The translations under genes and the position numbers were made by a program. DNA of 64,000 bases, taken from NCBI RefSeq assembly GCF_019059575.1, contig NW_024881710.1, positions 1 to 64,000 of the forward strand, read 5' to 3'. The notes below the pieces were generated by a model. That model was not told the DNA's origin. It did not search any database and saw only the letters and a list, made by a program, of their open reading frames with translations. Of this stretch, positions 62,001-64,000 are shown piece by piece; the first letter of the stretch is position 1; each line of letters opens with the position of its first letter. This stretch comes from Amphibalanus amphitrite. Its lineage: Eukaryota; Arthropoda; Thecostraca; Balanomorpha; Balanidae.

Positions 62001-63941
62001 GTTAGTTGCACGCTTTTTATTGCGATATTGCGTATTATGCTGCGCAGTGCACATCGTTCCGTTTGGGGTGCCCTAATCAGTGACCCTTTGTCTAGTCTCA
62101 TGTAGTGCACCGTTCCTTTCGAAGAGTTGCGCTGACACCGTTTCCATTTTCACTATGCGTAATGAGTACCGACTATCGCTGGCCGTTCCGGCGTTCGGGC
62201 CGGGAGATTTCCGGTGTATGTCATGCTGCATAGTGCGACTGCAATTGCATACTCAATACTGCGTCCCGTTCCGTGTGCCCAGAGCAAAGGCACCATTTCC
62301 AGTATCATCCGGCCATTGTCATATCTGTTGAAAGTGGAAAGCTCAAAGCTATACTGCGTACACTGTACGAATATTACCAGATCAGATGCGAACGAAAACT
62401 ACATACTTATATTGCCGCATATTATCTCAAATATACAGTAATCTTTGAAGCGGTGCTGCCATATTGTAGGCGCAAAACGTCCCATAGGCCAGAACACACG
62501 AGTTATACGGTTTCTGGTTTCATAGCGATCAGTTACGTCAACAAACTGCCCATCAGAGTATCATGATTACCTAAGATTTTATGTCTGACAGTGTCACAGT
62601 GATGACCACGCCTCACGCATTACACACTTACATAATTATTACACAGTCTGAGTCAACTGCACTAAATCAATAATACAGGACGACAGAATGATACCCTTTG
62701 CAACGGCAACGACAGGTTCCTTCCCACTTCCTTTGCTTAAAAAAGAAAGAAAACTTCTCCACATGGCACTAGTACCAAAGCCTGCATATAGAGAGAGCTC
62801 CCTCACCCGCCCCTCCCCCACCCTCCTTAAGATATGACAACAGATTTCAACAGAATCATTGCATCTTCTGCTTCTTAAAGACCTAGTTCGCTCGCATGAT
62901 GGCGACTGGCGTCGCGAGGATGGAGGTCCGCGGATGATCTTTAGGAGAAATATACAGGCAGAAGGACCGTCCTGGATCCGTGCCACTGTGCCAGTAAGCA
63001 TGAGTAGGAACTTAGCAGATGCTGACGGTAATATCTGCTGTCTGCATCTGAAACGGAAAGGAAGGCATTGATTTAAGGCTAGGAGAAGGATGGCCACTGG
63101 ACAGTCATTCAATTTTGACAATGCATTTTGACTTGTGAGGAAAATGAAATCTCACTGGTTGAAGTAGGTATTCATTCTTAGCTGTATAAGAGACAAGGGC
63201 GATTCTTAACTTCATTAGTCTCAATCAAACACAAAGGTTGGGATAAAATGGGACGGATTTCGAAACACTTGGCGATCAGATGCTAAAGTTATAATTCTGC
63301 CGTATATCATCCTAACCTATTTGCATCGTCTTTTTCGGTTAGTTTTGGTGGTCAGGAATGGTATGTTCTTTTATTATCAGCCAGCGTAGCGTTACGCCTT
63401 TATTGCGAAAGTGATATAGGTTTTCACTTGTTTTTTTTTTCTCATCCTAGATTTTTTGGTCATCATCGTCACACCCAACCAAAATCCAATTTTAGAACAC
63501 TGCCCCAGGCACCACCATTCGCCACCTGCTGGGTGATGACTCACCCTGGGTTTTATCCGGCAGCATCTTTTCTTATATTAAATCCATCAGTTTTCCTGTG
63601 ATATACTCGTTTTACTAGTATAACGTATCTCAAGTAGTTCTAGTCTTCTTCAGTTCGTCAGTTCTCTGTTGACATATCCGCTTTACCAGTACAGCGTTAT
63701 GGGCGCAAAATGACCACCGCAGTCGACGCGCCCGTAAACCCCAATGAACGAACGAATGAGCCGCGCCCTCTGCACCTGTGTGTGTGCAGAGCAGGAGAGG
63801 CTGCGAGAGGACCCGGCCGACCGTCTGCAGCGCGAGAACCGGCAGATGCTGGCCGCCAACCTGCGGCTCGAGCACGAGAACGACGACCTGGCACTCGAGC
63901 TGGTCACCGGCAAAATCCAGCTGCAGCGAAAACTGGACGTG
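22983..63941 (+). CDS. RABGAP1: RABGAP1 (TBC-domain Rab GTPase-activating protein), partial at 3' end
   Basis: Stimulates GTP hydrolysis on Rab GTPases and thereby controls membrane traffic; vertebrate relatives are RABGAP1/RABGAP1L. Exons: 22983-23295, 23523-23748, 24146-24329, 24587-24724, 25049-25237, 40848-40995, 41398-41522, 41804-41960, 53452-53583, 53905-54017, 54336-54524, 55454-55579, 56477-56662, 56987-57161, 63790-63941. Phases agree throughout; 851 residues are in the window and the gene continues past it. The PTB-like domain (about 122-260) has [21 protein letters not shown] middle domain (about 290-440) follows. The TBC domain starts near 540 ([16 protein letters not shown]), with arginine finger Arg589 in IQKDINRTF and glutamine finger Gln626 in GYCQG, both intact, so activity is expected. 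The coiled coil begins at the last exon. Intron 12 has a GC donor. Introns 5, 8 and 14 are swollen by transposons. Confidence 0.95.
25227..25239. other. Left target duplication of the reverse LINE, straddling the RABGAP1 exon 5 donor
   Basis: TACTGGAAATGGT here is repeated exactly at 40494-40506, on the two sides of the LINE complex. Exon 5 ends at 25237 (LLEM) and the intron GT is 25238-25239. The downstream copy continues GT-GAGA, the presumed original donor. The upstream copy, which exon 5 must now use, continues GT-TTGT, made of element tail. The insertion thus replaced donor positions +3 onward. Confidence 0.9.
26882..27766. mobile_element. 885-bp piggyBac internal-deletion derivative inside LINE ORF2
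   Basis: TTAA at 26878-26881 and 27767-27770 flanks ends CCCTCGCATGTGT and, inverted, ACACATGCGAGGG. The reverse complement of the right two thirds matches window bases 1-610; the left end matches 3110-3283. It is therefore the element at 1-3283 with the transposase and microsatellite deleted. It splits the LINE frame at GGGATTTAA, and removing it with one TTAA restores the sequence seen in the intact LINE copy. It contains dense AGGTCA/TGACCT hexamers, as in 27185-27250 and 27410-27440. Confidence 0.93.
28402..28740 (+). repeat. LINE 5' UTR tandem monomers (two copies, about 175 bp)
   Basis: CCCGCAGGGGG at 28402 and again within CCCCGCAGGGGG at 28577 start two related units. Each holds AAGGGGAGTAGCGCCCCCTC followed by GGCCCCAGCT (about 28487 and 28664). 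A weaker third AAGGGGAGTGGCG core is at 28919. The reverse LINE has the same units at its 5' end (40200-40493). Repeated 5' monomers act as internal promoters in some LINE families; that role here is inference. Confidence 0.75.
29405..31120 (+). CDS. LINE ORF1, nucleic-acid-binding protein with three CCHC knuckles
   Basis: A 571-residue gag-like protein expected to bind LINE RNA and form the transposition particle. The start is the ATG at 29405 ([10 protein letters not shown]), the first ATG in an otherwise open frame. Residues about 40-190 form the conserved N-terminal region. Three zinc knuckles follow at about 203-262: [28 protein letters not shown] and [18 protein letters not shown]. The second half is low-complexity, rich in Pro, Ala, Arg and Gly with a PPPPPPPP run near 461. 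It ends at TAG 31118-31120, after which the same frame stays open into ORF2. Family membership is confident from the three-knuckle layout; the exact clade is not. Confidence 0.9.
   Translation: MDNSTNPPSPTLTNPSASADPRPLASADRRTVLEKGPRSPKILIFRSADRELSSLSPFQRKDGCDRFGSIVRCDRMRDGALEVEFRKSEEAAKALDATRFVFSEGRASGRRLVSIPLTVEPHRSKNSSRGVINCFDLRGVSDEDIADGLADFGVTAARRIMTKRGTVSTNNIILTFDSTDLPSEIRVGYVKVRVRPFVPAPMRCFRCQRFGHTKDNCRGRPTCSRCASQDHTDETCDSETPRCVNCGEGQTPHSAYDRSCPAYVKEKEIMTIKATRNLSFKEAREVYNQSHPKTSYAQKVRVTNSTDASQMSVAQLVQLLKRFGLTVVATGDSADNTAPRAPPSNTEQAAQESVWGPPSPAPAANGNGDDWTVVQRRQGGRRPPAQGKAPPTPPRPRPSTAVQEALRRGEEERRAREARRARLVQKALEAKEASSADSASGSANAAVAADTPETPEAGTRPIMGPPPPPPPPQRRPPPPLPETPVSRTQAAASTSPSGRQQPAAAPGRLAKRQTPPSWSPSEGDAPRSKRPQPGPSHARSASAEGRLHREGSGHPRIRYGGSASSELEDLV
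31121..34975 (+). CDS. LINE ORF2: endonuclease, reverse transcriptase, RNase H (no ATG start)
   Basis: Nicks target DNA and copies the LINE RNA at the nick. The frame follows ORF1 directly after TAG and is open from 31121 to 34975, about 1284 codons. No ATG occurs before the endonuclease domain. AP-like endonuclease: [11 protein letters not shown] (31301), [26 protein letters not shown]. Reverse transcriptase: fingers with [16 protein letters not shown], the PQGGVLS motif, catalytic FVDD at about 33263. RNase H: FTDGSK (about 34150), [29 protein letters not shown], giving the D-E-D-D set. All sites look intact. Translation must begin by readthrough, reinitiation or a non-ATG start (GTG at 31202 is in frame). 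The alternative is a separate spliced or edited transcript. Confidence 0.92.
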   Translation, partial: SFSLVISSFILLSFSRYCAFLPGAFLSVLFTFFVVSQVSVCAFASCYTRPFCAFLTTPFILQWNCRGLRANYQDLQSLIRWRTPLVLGLQETKLAPNVTFAIKGYSVFRRDLDTPTIAHGGVLLAVHHSVPARQVPLQTPLQAVAARVDFNHRELTVCSLYLPPGIALPVVELHRLVDELPPPVLVVGDFNAHSLAWGCDTTGTRGRLLESFIRDEALCILNTGQRTHFTTPSGQTSALDLSLVSPRLAQLFTWSVHDDPLGSDHFPVWLEHQESPVSGNRPPRWNVRKADWGEFQAAVEASVLSRADPSVMSTEDFTCLLIDSANGCIPKTSSQPRRPPVPWWTKECGDAIRARKRAFRKFDRSSTTENLIAFKRARAFARRVLKEAKAVSWRTYVSSLNRFTPTTQIWARMKRIEGRFSSVPLPVLRVNNTDISHPSDVAETIGRALYQRCRGEPSSRPAPAAVDFSTAENLVYNEPFSMAELTSAISSLRSVSEGPDAVHNDMLRHLPTVALEALLATFNSLWETGTFPETWREAIIIPILKAGKSGHDPLHYRPISLTSSLSKLMEKMVNVRFSWFLEHHGVFTNAQCGFRKHRNPVDHILALDTEIRTCFTEKKHLGALFFDIEAAYDTVLRHSILSKVYKYGIRGRMGLFINNFLSGRRFKVRVGSDFSSSFTQENGVPQGGVLSVALFAVAINDIVDDLPVSIGRSLFVDDFAIWFAASSARHAARQLQLAVTRLERWSGKNGLRFSTAKTVAMHFCRRRCDDLALGIKLYGQVIPTRPVAKFLGIYFDSRLTYKEHFRTLRERCFKSLNVLKCVARTSYGADRRTLLLLYRSIVRSKLDYASFVYDSASQSSKKVLDAVHHAAIRVATGAFRTSPSSSLLAEAHEPPLSLRRQMLGMRYALKLRQFPTHPTYPYVFPTYYTRLDRARQSLCFGARMRGLFSAANIGLRVVRRSWGTSSPPWKHAKPQVDLSLSEVKKDDLLPCEARVRALQHIVSYDGFNTVFTDGSKTPEGVGCAFIAGRDTRSFSLPSFASVFSSELVAIEKALCFIEVSDGLSYLILSDSLSSLLALRSFNPVDPIVQDILARLQSVEQSGKFVQFCWIPSHVGIHGNELADAAARRAAAASCTRRLPLPARDLYSAVRSFILSEWQAEWSLRGGGKLREVKPTLEPWRSCLQDNRSNEVILCRLRIGHTYATHGHLLRGDEQAICNGCSAPLTVAHVLLSCPLLEPDRTRYLGRIAPATTVRHLLGDESPWVLSGNIFSFIRAVKFKAIYST
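35070..35196 (+). other. LINE 3' end: two hairpins and AAC-rich tail
   Basis: ACTTTCTAG (35070-35078) pairs with CTAGAAAGT (35088-35096). GGGCGC (35137-35142) pairs with GCGCCC (35164-35169). The tail AATAAACAAACAAACAAA follows. The GGGCGC/GCGCCC pair is preserved in all four copies in the window, including the truncated relative (63698-63731) and the tail-only copy (42392-42424), although the loop varies. Such 3' structures are recognised by the LINE reverse transcriptase in several families. Here that role is inferred. Confidence 0.6.
37016..38728 (-). CDS. LINE ORF1 of the reverse copy, intact
   Basis: A 570-residue ORF1 protein, starting at the ATG complementary to 38726-38728 ([10 protein letters not shown]). 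It has the same three CCHC knuckles and Pro/Arg-rich tail as the nested copy, with scattered substitutions in the tail. The stop is TAG followed by the same open spacer into ORF2. Both hAT-type MITEs lie just upstream in the 5' UTR, so they leave this frame untouched. Confidence 0.88.
   Translation of the reverse strand: MDNLTDPPSPQSNPSASADPRPLASADRRTVLDKGPRSPKILIFRSADRELSSLSPFQRKDGCDRFGSIVRCDRMRDGALEVEFRKSEEAAKALDATRFVFSEGRASGRRLVSIPLTVEPHRSKNSSRGVINCFDLRGVSDEDIADGLADFGVTAARRIMTKRGTVSTNNIILTFDSTDLPSEIRVGYVKVRVRPFVPAPMRCFRCQRFGHTKDNCRGRPTCSKCASQDHTDETCDSETPRCVNCGEGQTPHSAYDRSCPAYVKEKEIMTIKATRNLSFKEAREVYNQSHPKTSYAQKVRVTNSTDASQMSVAQLVQLLKRFGLTVVATGDSADTTAPRAPPSNTEQAAQESVWGPPSPVPAANGDGDGWAVVQRRQGGRRPPAQGKAPPTPPRPRPPTAVQEALRRGEEERRAREARRARLVQKALEAKEASSADSASGSANAAVAADTPETPEAGTRPIMGPPPPPPPPQRRPPPPLPETPASRTQAAASTSPSGRQQTSAAPGRLAKRQTPPSWSPSEGDAPRAKKPQQGSSHARSASAEGRLHREGSGHPRIRYGGSASSELEDLV
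38859..39120. mobile_element. 262-bp hAT-type MITE in LINE 5' UTR
   Basis: The 8-bp duplication CTCACCAC (38851-38858, 39121-39128) flanks ends TAGAGATGTCAATC and GATTGACATCACTA, inverted copies with one mismatch. An 8-bp target and this terminus are typical of hAT elements. The body is made of GGTATTTGGTATC-like repeats. No transposase is present. Confidence 0.9.
39256..39740. mobile_element. 485-bp hAT-type MITE in LINE 5' UTR
   Basis: The 8-bp duplication CCTCTCCG (39248-39255, 39741-39748) flanks ends CAGGCGCGGATACA and TGGATCCGCCCCTG. These are imperfect inverted copies of the widespread hAT terminus CAGGGGCGGATCCAG. A G-run/C-run palindrome around CCATGG lies near the left end (39271-39306). 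No transposase is present. Confidence 0.88.
42391..42448 (+). mobile_element. 58-bp tail-only LINE copy with target duplication
   Basis: GGATGTTTCTCTC (42378-42390) is repeated at 42449-42461 around a fragment that starts TGGGCGCAAAATGACG and ends CCCCAATTAACAAACAAAC. It is the last 57-58 bases of the LINE family found elsewhere in this window. The copy starts at the base of the GGGCGC/GCGCCC hairpin. It is an extreme 5' truncation. Confidence 0.9.
42462..42681 (+). repeat. BEL 5' LTR
   Basis: A 220-bp direct repeat of 48287-48517, TG at the start and CA at the end. Internal palindrome GAGGCTCGAGC-GTGA-GCTGCTCGAG lies near 42487-42510. Relative to the 3' LTR it lacks 11 bp near AAACCG. It should carry the element's promoter. 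Confidence 0.93.
42684..42699 (+). other. BEL primer-binding-site candidate
   Basis: TGGTGCATGTGACTCC begins with the TGG complementary to a tRNA CCA end, 2 nt after the LTR. The matching tRNA was not identified. The Gag ATG follows only 4 nt later, so the leader is very short. Confidence 0.55.
42704..48250 (+). CDS. BEL/Pao Gag-Pol polyprotein (1848 aa, intact)
   Basis: One frame encodes all retrotransposition proteins. The start is the ATG at 42704 ([11 protein letters not shown]). Gag has a coiled N-terminus and Cys-rich knuckles at about 384-450 ([27 protein letters not shown]). The aspartic protease of Pao type is near 546 ([11 protein letters not shown]). RT follows with YMDD near 976. 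RNase H is near 1160 ([14 protein letters not shown]). The integrase has an HHCC zinc site near 1482-1523 and the D-D-E set in VDFAGPF, SDNGRNF and NGACEAMV. A single frame with no Gag-Pol shift is normal for BEL. No stop or frameshift was found. Confidence 0.95.
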   Translation: MGKSRKAGNSSAGVAVEEIMESQIVESKMKKKQRILKEIRMNESKLSSLICDQESSLSELQKITGELGEQASELLDVVEAIWEEKNSGEVESGPLWDMFHGVEASIQDSVSMANKYIRKKLSGNLYCEETSASSEASEQPSTQKENEAKDKENTNRSQDATDSSIKGIKPPELPIFDGRKGYSDWRAVFDAFVGNSNASAELKMVYLKNSLTGEPLQMVERYGLSKAGYEKAREELERKYGGHARRVRAEIASIRSFPKIGENDTKKLEEYSDKVTSLVTSLKENGSDGDLSEVSAFYMLVSEKVHHSYIKNYQRWLSTTSQQDSFETFSKWLAEEVMLEKRAKEATAASSEQDEPRPRMHSRGTKKTYAATRQASRHVFSRLKCAVCHAEHATEDCAELQNWDVARRYAFCKTEGLCFRCLRGKHRGTNCRRFPGCAVEGCGGTHHSLLHASGGGNSRNSPEVARPSYRTPTLSSQAKEFIPRTVEGRACAKEDSAPTSSAQVSAAPGASFNTAAQRQEKRSGKVAFQTAPVLVHCQDRFLKLNALLDPCSDASYISKAAADELGLQGEEVKFELGTVNGKTDVKMTSGAVRIASTQSRFETSLDVHVIPSLEGASVCTSWQDVKQRWPHMVDIPFPKMAGREVDLLIGLSPETMPIFVPLKTVSGESSSPVAVLTPLGWTAFGCVQDNEDPSNLQKLKSMTNVARTLRTCLTDKSLNEEIQAMRAMTDLEVLDVKTTETNLLSAEEKVAMKKAASSLKKQGSRYQVAVPWRENEPQLKSNYESALIRLVKLENSLHRRGAHLAAEYNDILEEYVKKGYMTKTPTAQRSNSGEDEWFLPHFPVIREDKASSKIRIVYDAAAKSEGISLNSQLLPGPSLYSDLIETLVGFRQHPIALVGDVKEMFLQVELAPKDQKFHRVLWRNMKQDEEPTVFEAKRWIFGNAAAPFVAQFVLKEHARLNAEKYPVASEVISKHVYMDDEIASFKDAESAIGARRQVSELLEDAGMKMTKWKSNSQEVMETVPEDRAVTSNHFIEDKGSESTKALGVVWSTEDDILSLDVSKRPLVTGRWTKRAVLKEMAAIFDPLCLFAPFTLRAKMLFQQTWDCTINWDDILPEDQQKQWNAWFSELAELETIAVPRCIHRFKGEPDQELHVFSDASEQAYAAAVYVVSESMGERCSNLVLARARVAPKAKKKTIARLELMGALLGLRLVKKVCSALGKELCEVHFWSDSMDVLCWIRNEVSRFQAFVAHRVSEIRECTVPEQWQHVPGKENPADAPTRGLSLEALRGHRLWWHGPEFLVDEDRTWPTKRHFSDEDFDRTELVRREQRNTFAIRAPASSAELRLLPEKFSSWTRFIRITAWVMRFIKALKEKPRKRPLRGTQPEELGPTEVDEAEQFWIKRAQEESFSEETKQLKTSEGSGVKRYRQSSVKKLCPFMDEDGILRVGGRLQRSDLSYSAKHPVLLPKGHPISRLIIRQLHEDTEHGLGVEHTLASLRTRFWVPAAREMIKKCIHQCVKCQKLRKSAETQVMAPKQSNQVRTRFRAFDKTAVDFAGPFLTKQGRGKVRQKRYLCIFTCLQVRAVHLEMTYGLDTSSFIRALMRFISRKGEPSEIISDNGRNFTRASKELQQSFHGLDNSQIQRELLKSRTKWTFIPPGAPHFNGACEAMVKIAKRALMKTLEHADLSDEELQTAFCKVEALMNTRPLTVLSNDPTDDQPLTPANFLVGHTAIEMTVSSDSNEAGVRQRWKRIQQLSTEYWRRWLREYLPSLQRRQKWLDPKPDIAPGDVVLVVDPSSPRGKWPMARIDQVMRGDDGHVRVASVRMRDKIVTRPVTKMVRLDVSGLLV
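48271..48286 (+). other. BEL polypurine tract
   Basis: The purine-rich AAAGTGAGGGGAAGA abuts the 3' LTR, the expected plus-strand priming site. Confidence 0.7.
48287..48517 (+). repeat. BEL 3' LTR
   Basis: 231 bp, TGTTTGGG to AATAACA. It carries an 11-bp net insertion (TACAGTACTTAGAATTCCG region near 48400) absent from the 5' LTR. CTCTC follows as the target duplication. Confidence 0.93.
48523..50229. other. RABGAP1 intron 8, unassigned part
   Basis: AT-rich intron with no recognised coding domain, repeat or RNA gene. Confidence 0.5.
50290..51842. mobile_element. hAT-like non-autonomous element nested at 50.3-51.8 kb
   Basis: The 8-bp duplication ACGATGCC (50282-50289, 51843-51850) flanks ends CATTAGCGTCGCCA and TGGCGACGCCTATG, inverted copies with two mismatches. 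A long G-run/C-run palindrome follows the left end (50305-50347), and a C-run precedes the right end (51802-51815). No transposase frame was recognised. The 8-bp duplication suggests hAT. Confidence 0.72.
50725..51290 (+). repeat. Degenerate CTCTGAGGGCCC repeats
   Basis: About ten imperfect copies of a unit containing CTCTGAGGGCCCACA (for example 50766, 50791, 50819, 50867, 51069, 51130), spaced about 25-70 bp and strongly diverged. They lie inside the nested hAT-like element. Confidence 0.55.
54817..55108. mobile_element. 292-bp hAT-type MITE in RABGAP1 intron 11
   Basis: The 8-bp duplication TGTGATGT (54809-54816, 55109-55116) flanks ends CAGTGTCCCAAAATA and AATTTTGGGACACTG. There is no transposase. 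It is a classical hAT layout. About 80 bp downstream a (CTGTAT)n tract follows AATAAAAGT (55186-55217), possibly the tail of another short retroelement fragment. Confidence 0.88.
55580..55585 (+). other. GC-type splice donor of RABGAP1 intron 12
   Basis: Exon 12 ends GGCTGATGGAG and the intron starts GCGAGT. The next exon begins at 56477 (GAGCACATCCC) with the frame kept, matching the LMQEYIP-type region of relatives as LMEEHIP. No GT near this point keeps the frame. GC-AG introns are a known minor class. Confidence 0.82.
55948..56410. repeat. Fold-back repeat in RABGAP1 intron 12
   Basis: An outer pair, ATCTTTCTAGTTGAGGTTTA at 55948 and its near-exact inverse ending at 56263, encloses AT-rich sequence. 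A second palindrome abuts it: 56267-56330 (GGATTCCTCATGG) against 56355-56410 (CCATGAAGAATCC), with GGAAGATCGGATATC/GATATCCTTATCTTCC inside. It is probably one or two MITE-like fold-backs. Their superfamily is unknown. Confidence 0.65.
58124..58698. mobile_element. 575-bp palindromic mariner-type MITE
   Basis: It starts CAGGGTGACA and ends TGTCACCCTG, flanked by TA on both sides (58122-58123, 58699-58700). Deleting it with one TA restores the LINE frame at ACG TCG TAT. The two halves are long inverted copies of each other, for example AACTTCGGAAGTTTTATTCA at 58161 and its inverse near 58633, almost to the centre near 58390. TA target and CAGGGTG termini fit the Tc1/mariner superfamily. There is no transposase. 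Its transcript would fold into a long hairpin. Confidence 0.88.
60490..61400 (+). repeat. Tandem array, about five units of 205-215 bp
   Basis: The landmark CCTAGGGATGAAT or its variant occurs near 60511, 60725, 60930, 61145 and 61360. The units share TTTCACCACAAATTAT and CTTTAAAGCTCGA blocks and diverge progressively, the last one most. They lie inside the hAT-type element. Confidence 0.85.
61461..61670. mobile_element. piggyBac end fragment
   Basis: CCCTCGCCCGTATAGGGGGG and the following 200 bases (including AAAAAGCGGCCGATCGCGAC) match the 26882-27100 end of the piggyBac derivative. The TTAA has become TTAT and no matching second end was found, so it is a dead fragment or solo end in the hAT-type element. 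Confidence 0.8.
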
Positions 63942-64000
63942 GTGAGCACGCGACTCGTCCACTAAATCATATTAGATGTCCGCAACGGCGAATCTAACAC

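Larger units (their letters stand above)
59963..63502. mobile_element. 3.5-kb hAT-type element without recognised transposase
   Basis: The 8-bp duplication CCCCAGGC (59955-59962, 63503-63510) flanks ends CAGTGTTCCATTTTTGG and CCAATTTTAGAACACTG, near-inverted copies. Removing it restores the LINE frame. The interior holds a 205-215-bp tandem array (60490-61400), a piggyBac end fragment (61461-61670) and degenerate GTTCCGTT/TGATCA repeats (61680-62060). A possible frame at 62859-63071 has no recognisable domain. It is non-autonomous, apparently. Confidence 0.85.
57427..63620 (+). pseudogene. LINE RT/RNase H fragment, broken by two insertions
   Basis: Block 1 (57427-58123) carries RT with [12 protein letters not shown] and FVDD. 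Block 2 (58699-59962) carries the RT end, connection and RNase H with [25 protein letters not shown] and [12 protein letters not shown]. Block 3 (63511-63620) carries the C-terminal tail [16 protein letters not shown]. An 8-residue in-frame deletion precedes ELVAIEK compared with the full-length copies. The endonuclease is missing because of the 5' truncation. Confidence 0.9.
57407..63756 (+). mobile_element. 5'-truncated I-like LINE, second subfamily, carrying two insertions
   Basis: TGAGCCGCGCCCT at 57394-57406 and 63757-63769 is a 13-bp target duplication. The copy starts within RT (CGFRKHR region) and ends with the family 3' hairpin GGGCGC/GCGCCC and tail CCAATGAACGAACGAA. It is diverged from the two full-length copies, so it is a separate subfamily. 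It is interrupted by a mariner-type MITE (58124-58698) and a hAT-type element (59963-63502). The 3' end lies 33 bp before RABGAP1 exon 15. Confidence 0.9.

Noticed and set aside
62639..63121. 160-residue frame on the - strand in the hAT-type element
   Set aside because: No recognisable transposase or other domain; composition like the surroundings.

Overview
The window is animal nuclear DNA: intron-split genes with GT-AG junctions, GC-rich third codon positions in exons against AT-rich introns, and dense transposons. The gene set and the transposon mix (I-like LINEs with RNase H, BEL/Pao, piggyBac, hAT, mariner-type MITEs) fit an invertebrate, most likely an arthropod and perhaps a crustacean. 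The species cannot be fixed from sequence alone.

Three conserved genes lie on the + strand. (1) MCM6, positions 3431-10715: the last 12 exons (655 codons, from the N-terminal zinc-finger cysteines to the stop). The first ~160 residues are encoded upstream of the window. (2) OSTF1, 16024-18791: four coding exons, 212 aa, SH3 plus ankyrin repeats. (3) RABGAP1, 22983-63941 and beyond: 15 exons, 851 residues, covering the PTB-like domain, a middle domain, the TBC Rab-GAP domain and the start of the coiled coil. The host genes share no evident pathway: replication licensing, a cytoplasmic adaptor and Rab GTPase inactivation.

Most of the rest is transposon. A decayed piggyBac element (1-3283, transposase remnant on the - strand, long GA microsatellite) sits in an upstream MCM6 intron. 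An internal-deletion derivative of it (26882-27766) sits inside a LINE. Two more TIR elements occupy MCM6 introns. Between MCM6 and OSTF1 lies a candidate 3.2-kb element with 29-bp TIRs and a 9-bp duplication.

RABGAP1 introns hold the most structured material. A full-length LINE (- strand, 25240-40493 including insertions) landed 2 nt into an intron, so its 13-bp target duplication straddles the 5' splice site. A second, uninterrupted full-length copy of the same family (+ strand, 28401-35196) then inserted into the first copy's ORF2. Two hAT-type MITEs and the piggyBac derivative also hit the first copy. In both LINE copies ORF1 and ORF2 share one reading frame separated by a single TAG, and no ATG precedes the endonuclease domain of ORF2. 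A third, 5'-truncated relative (57407-63756) ends 33 bp before a 3' splice site and carries a palindromic mariner-type MITE and a 3.5-kb hAT-type element. A 58-bp tail-only copy lies just before an intact BEL/Pao element (42462-48517) with one uninterrupted 1848-aa polyprotein.

Exon boundaries, TIRs and duplications were read by eye. Family names rest on motif recognition, not database searches.
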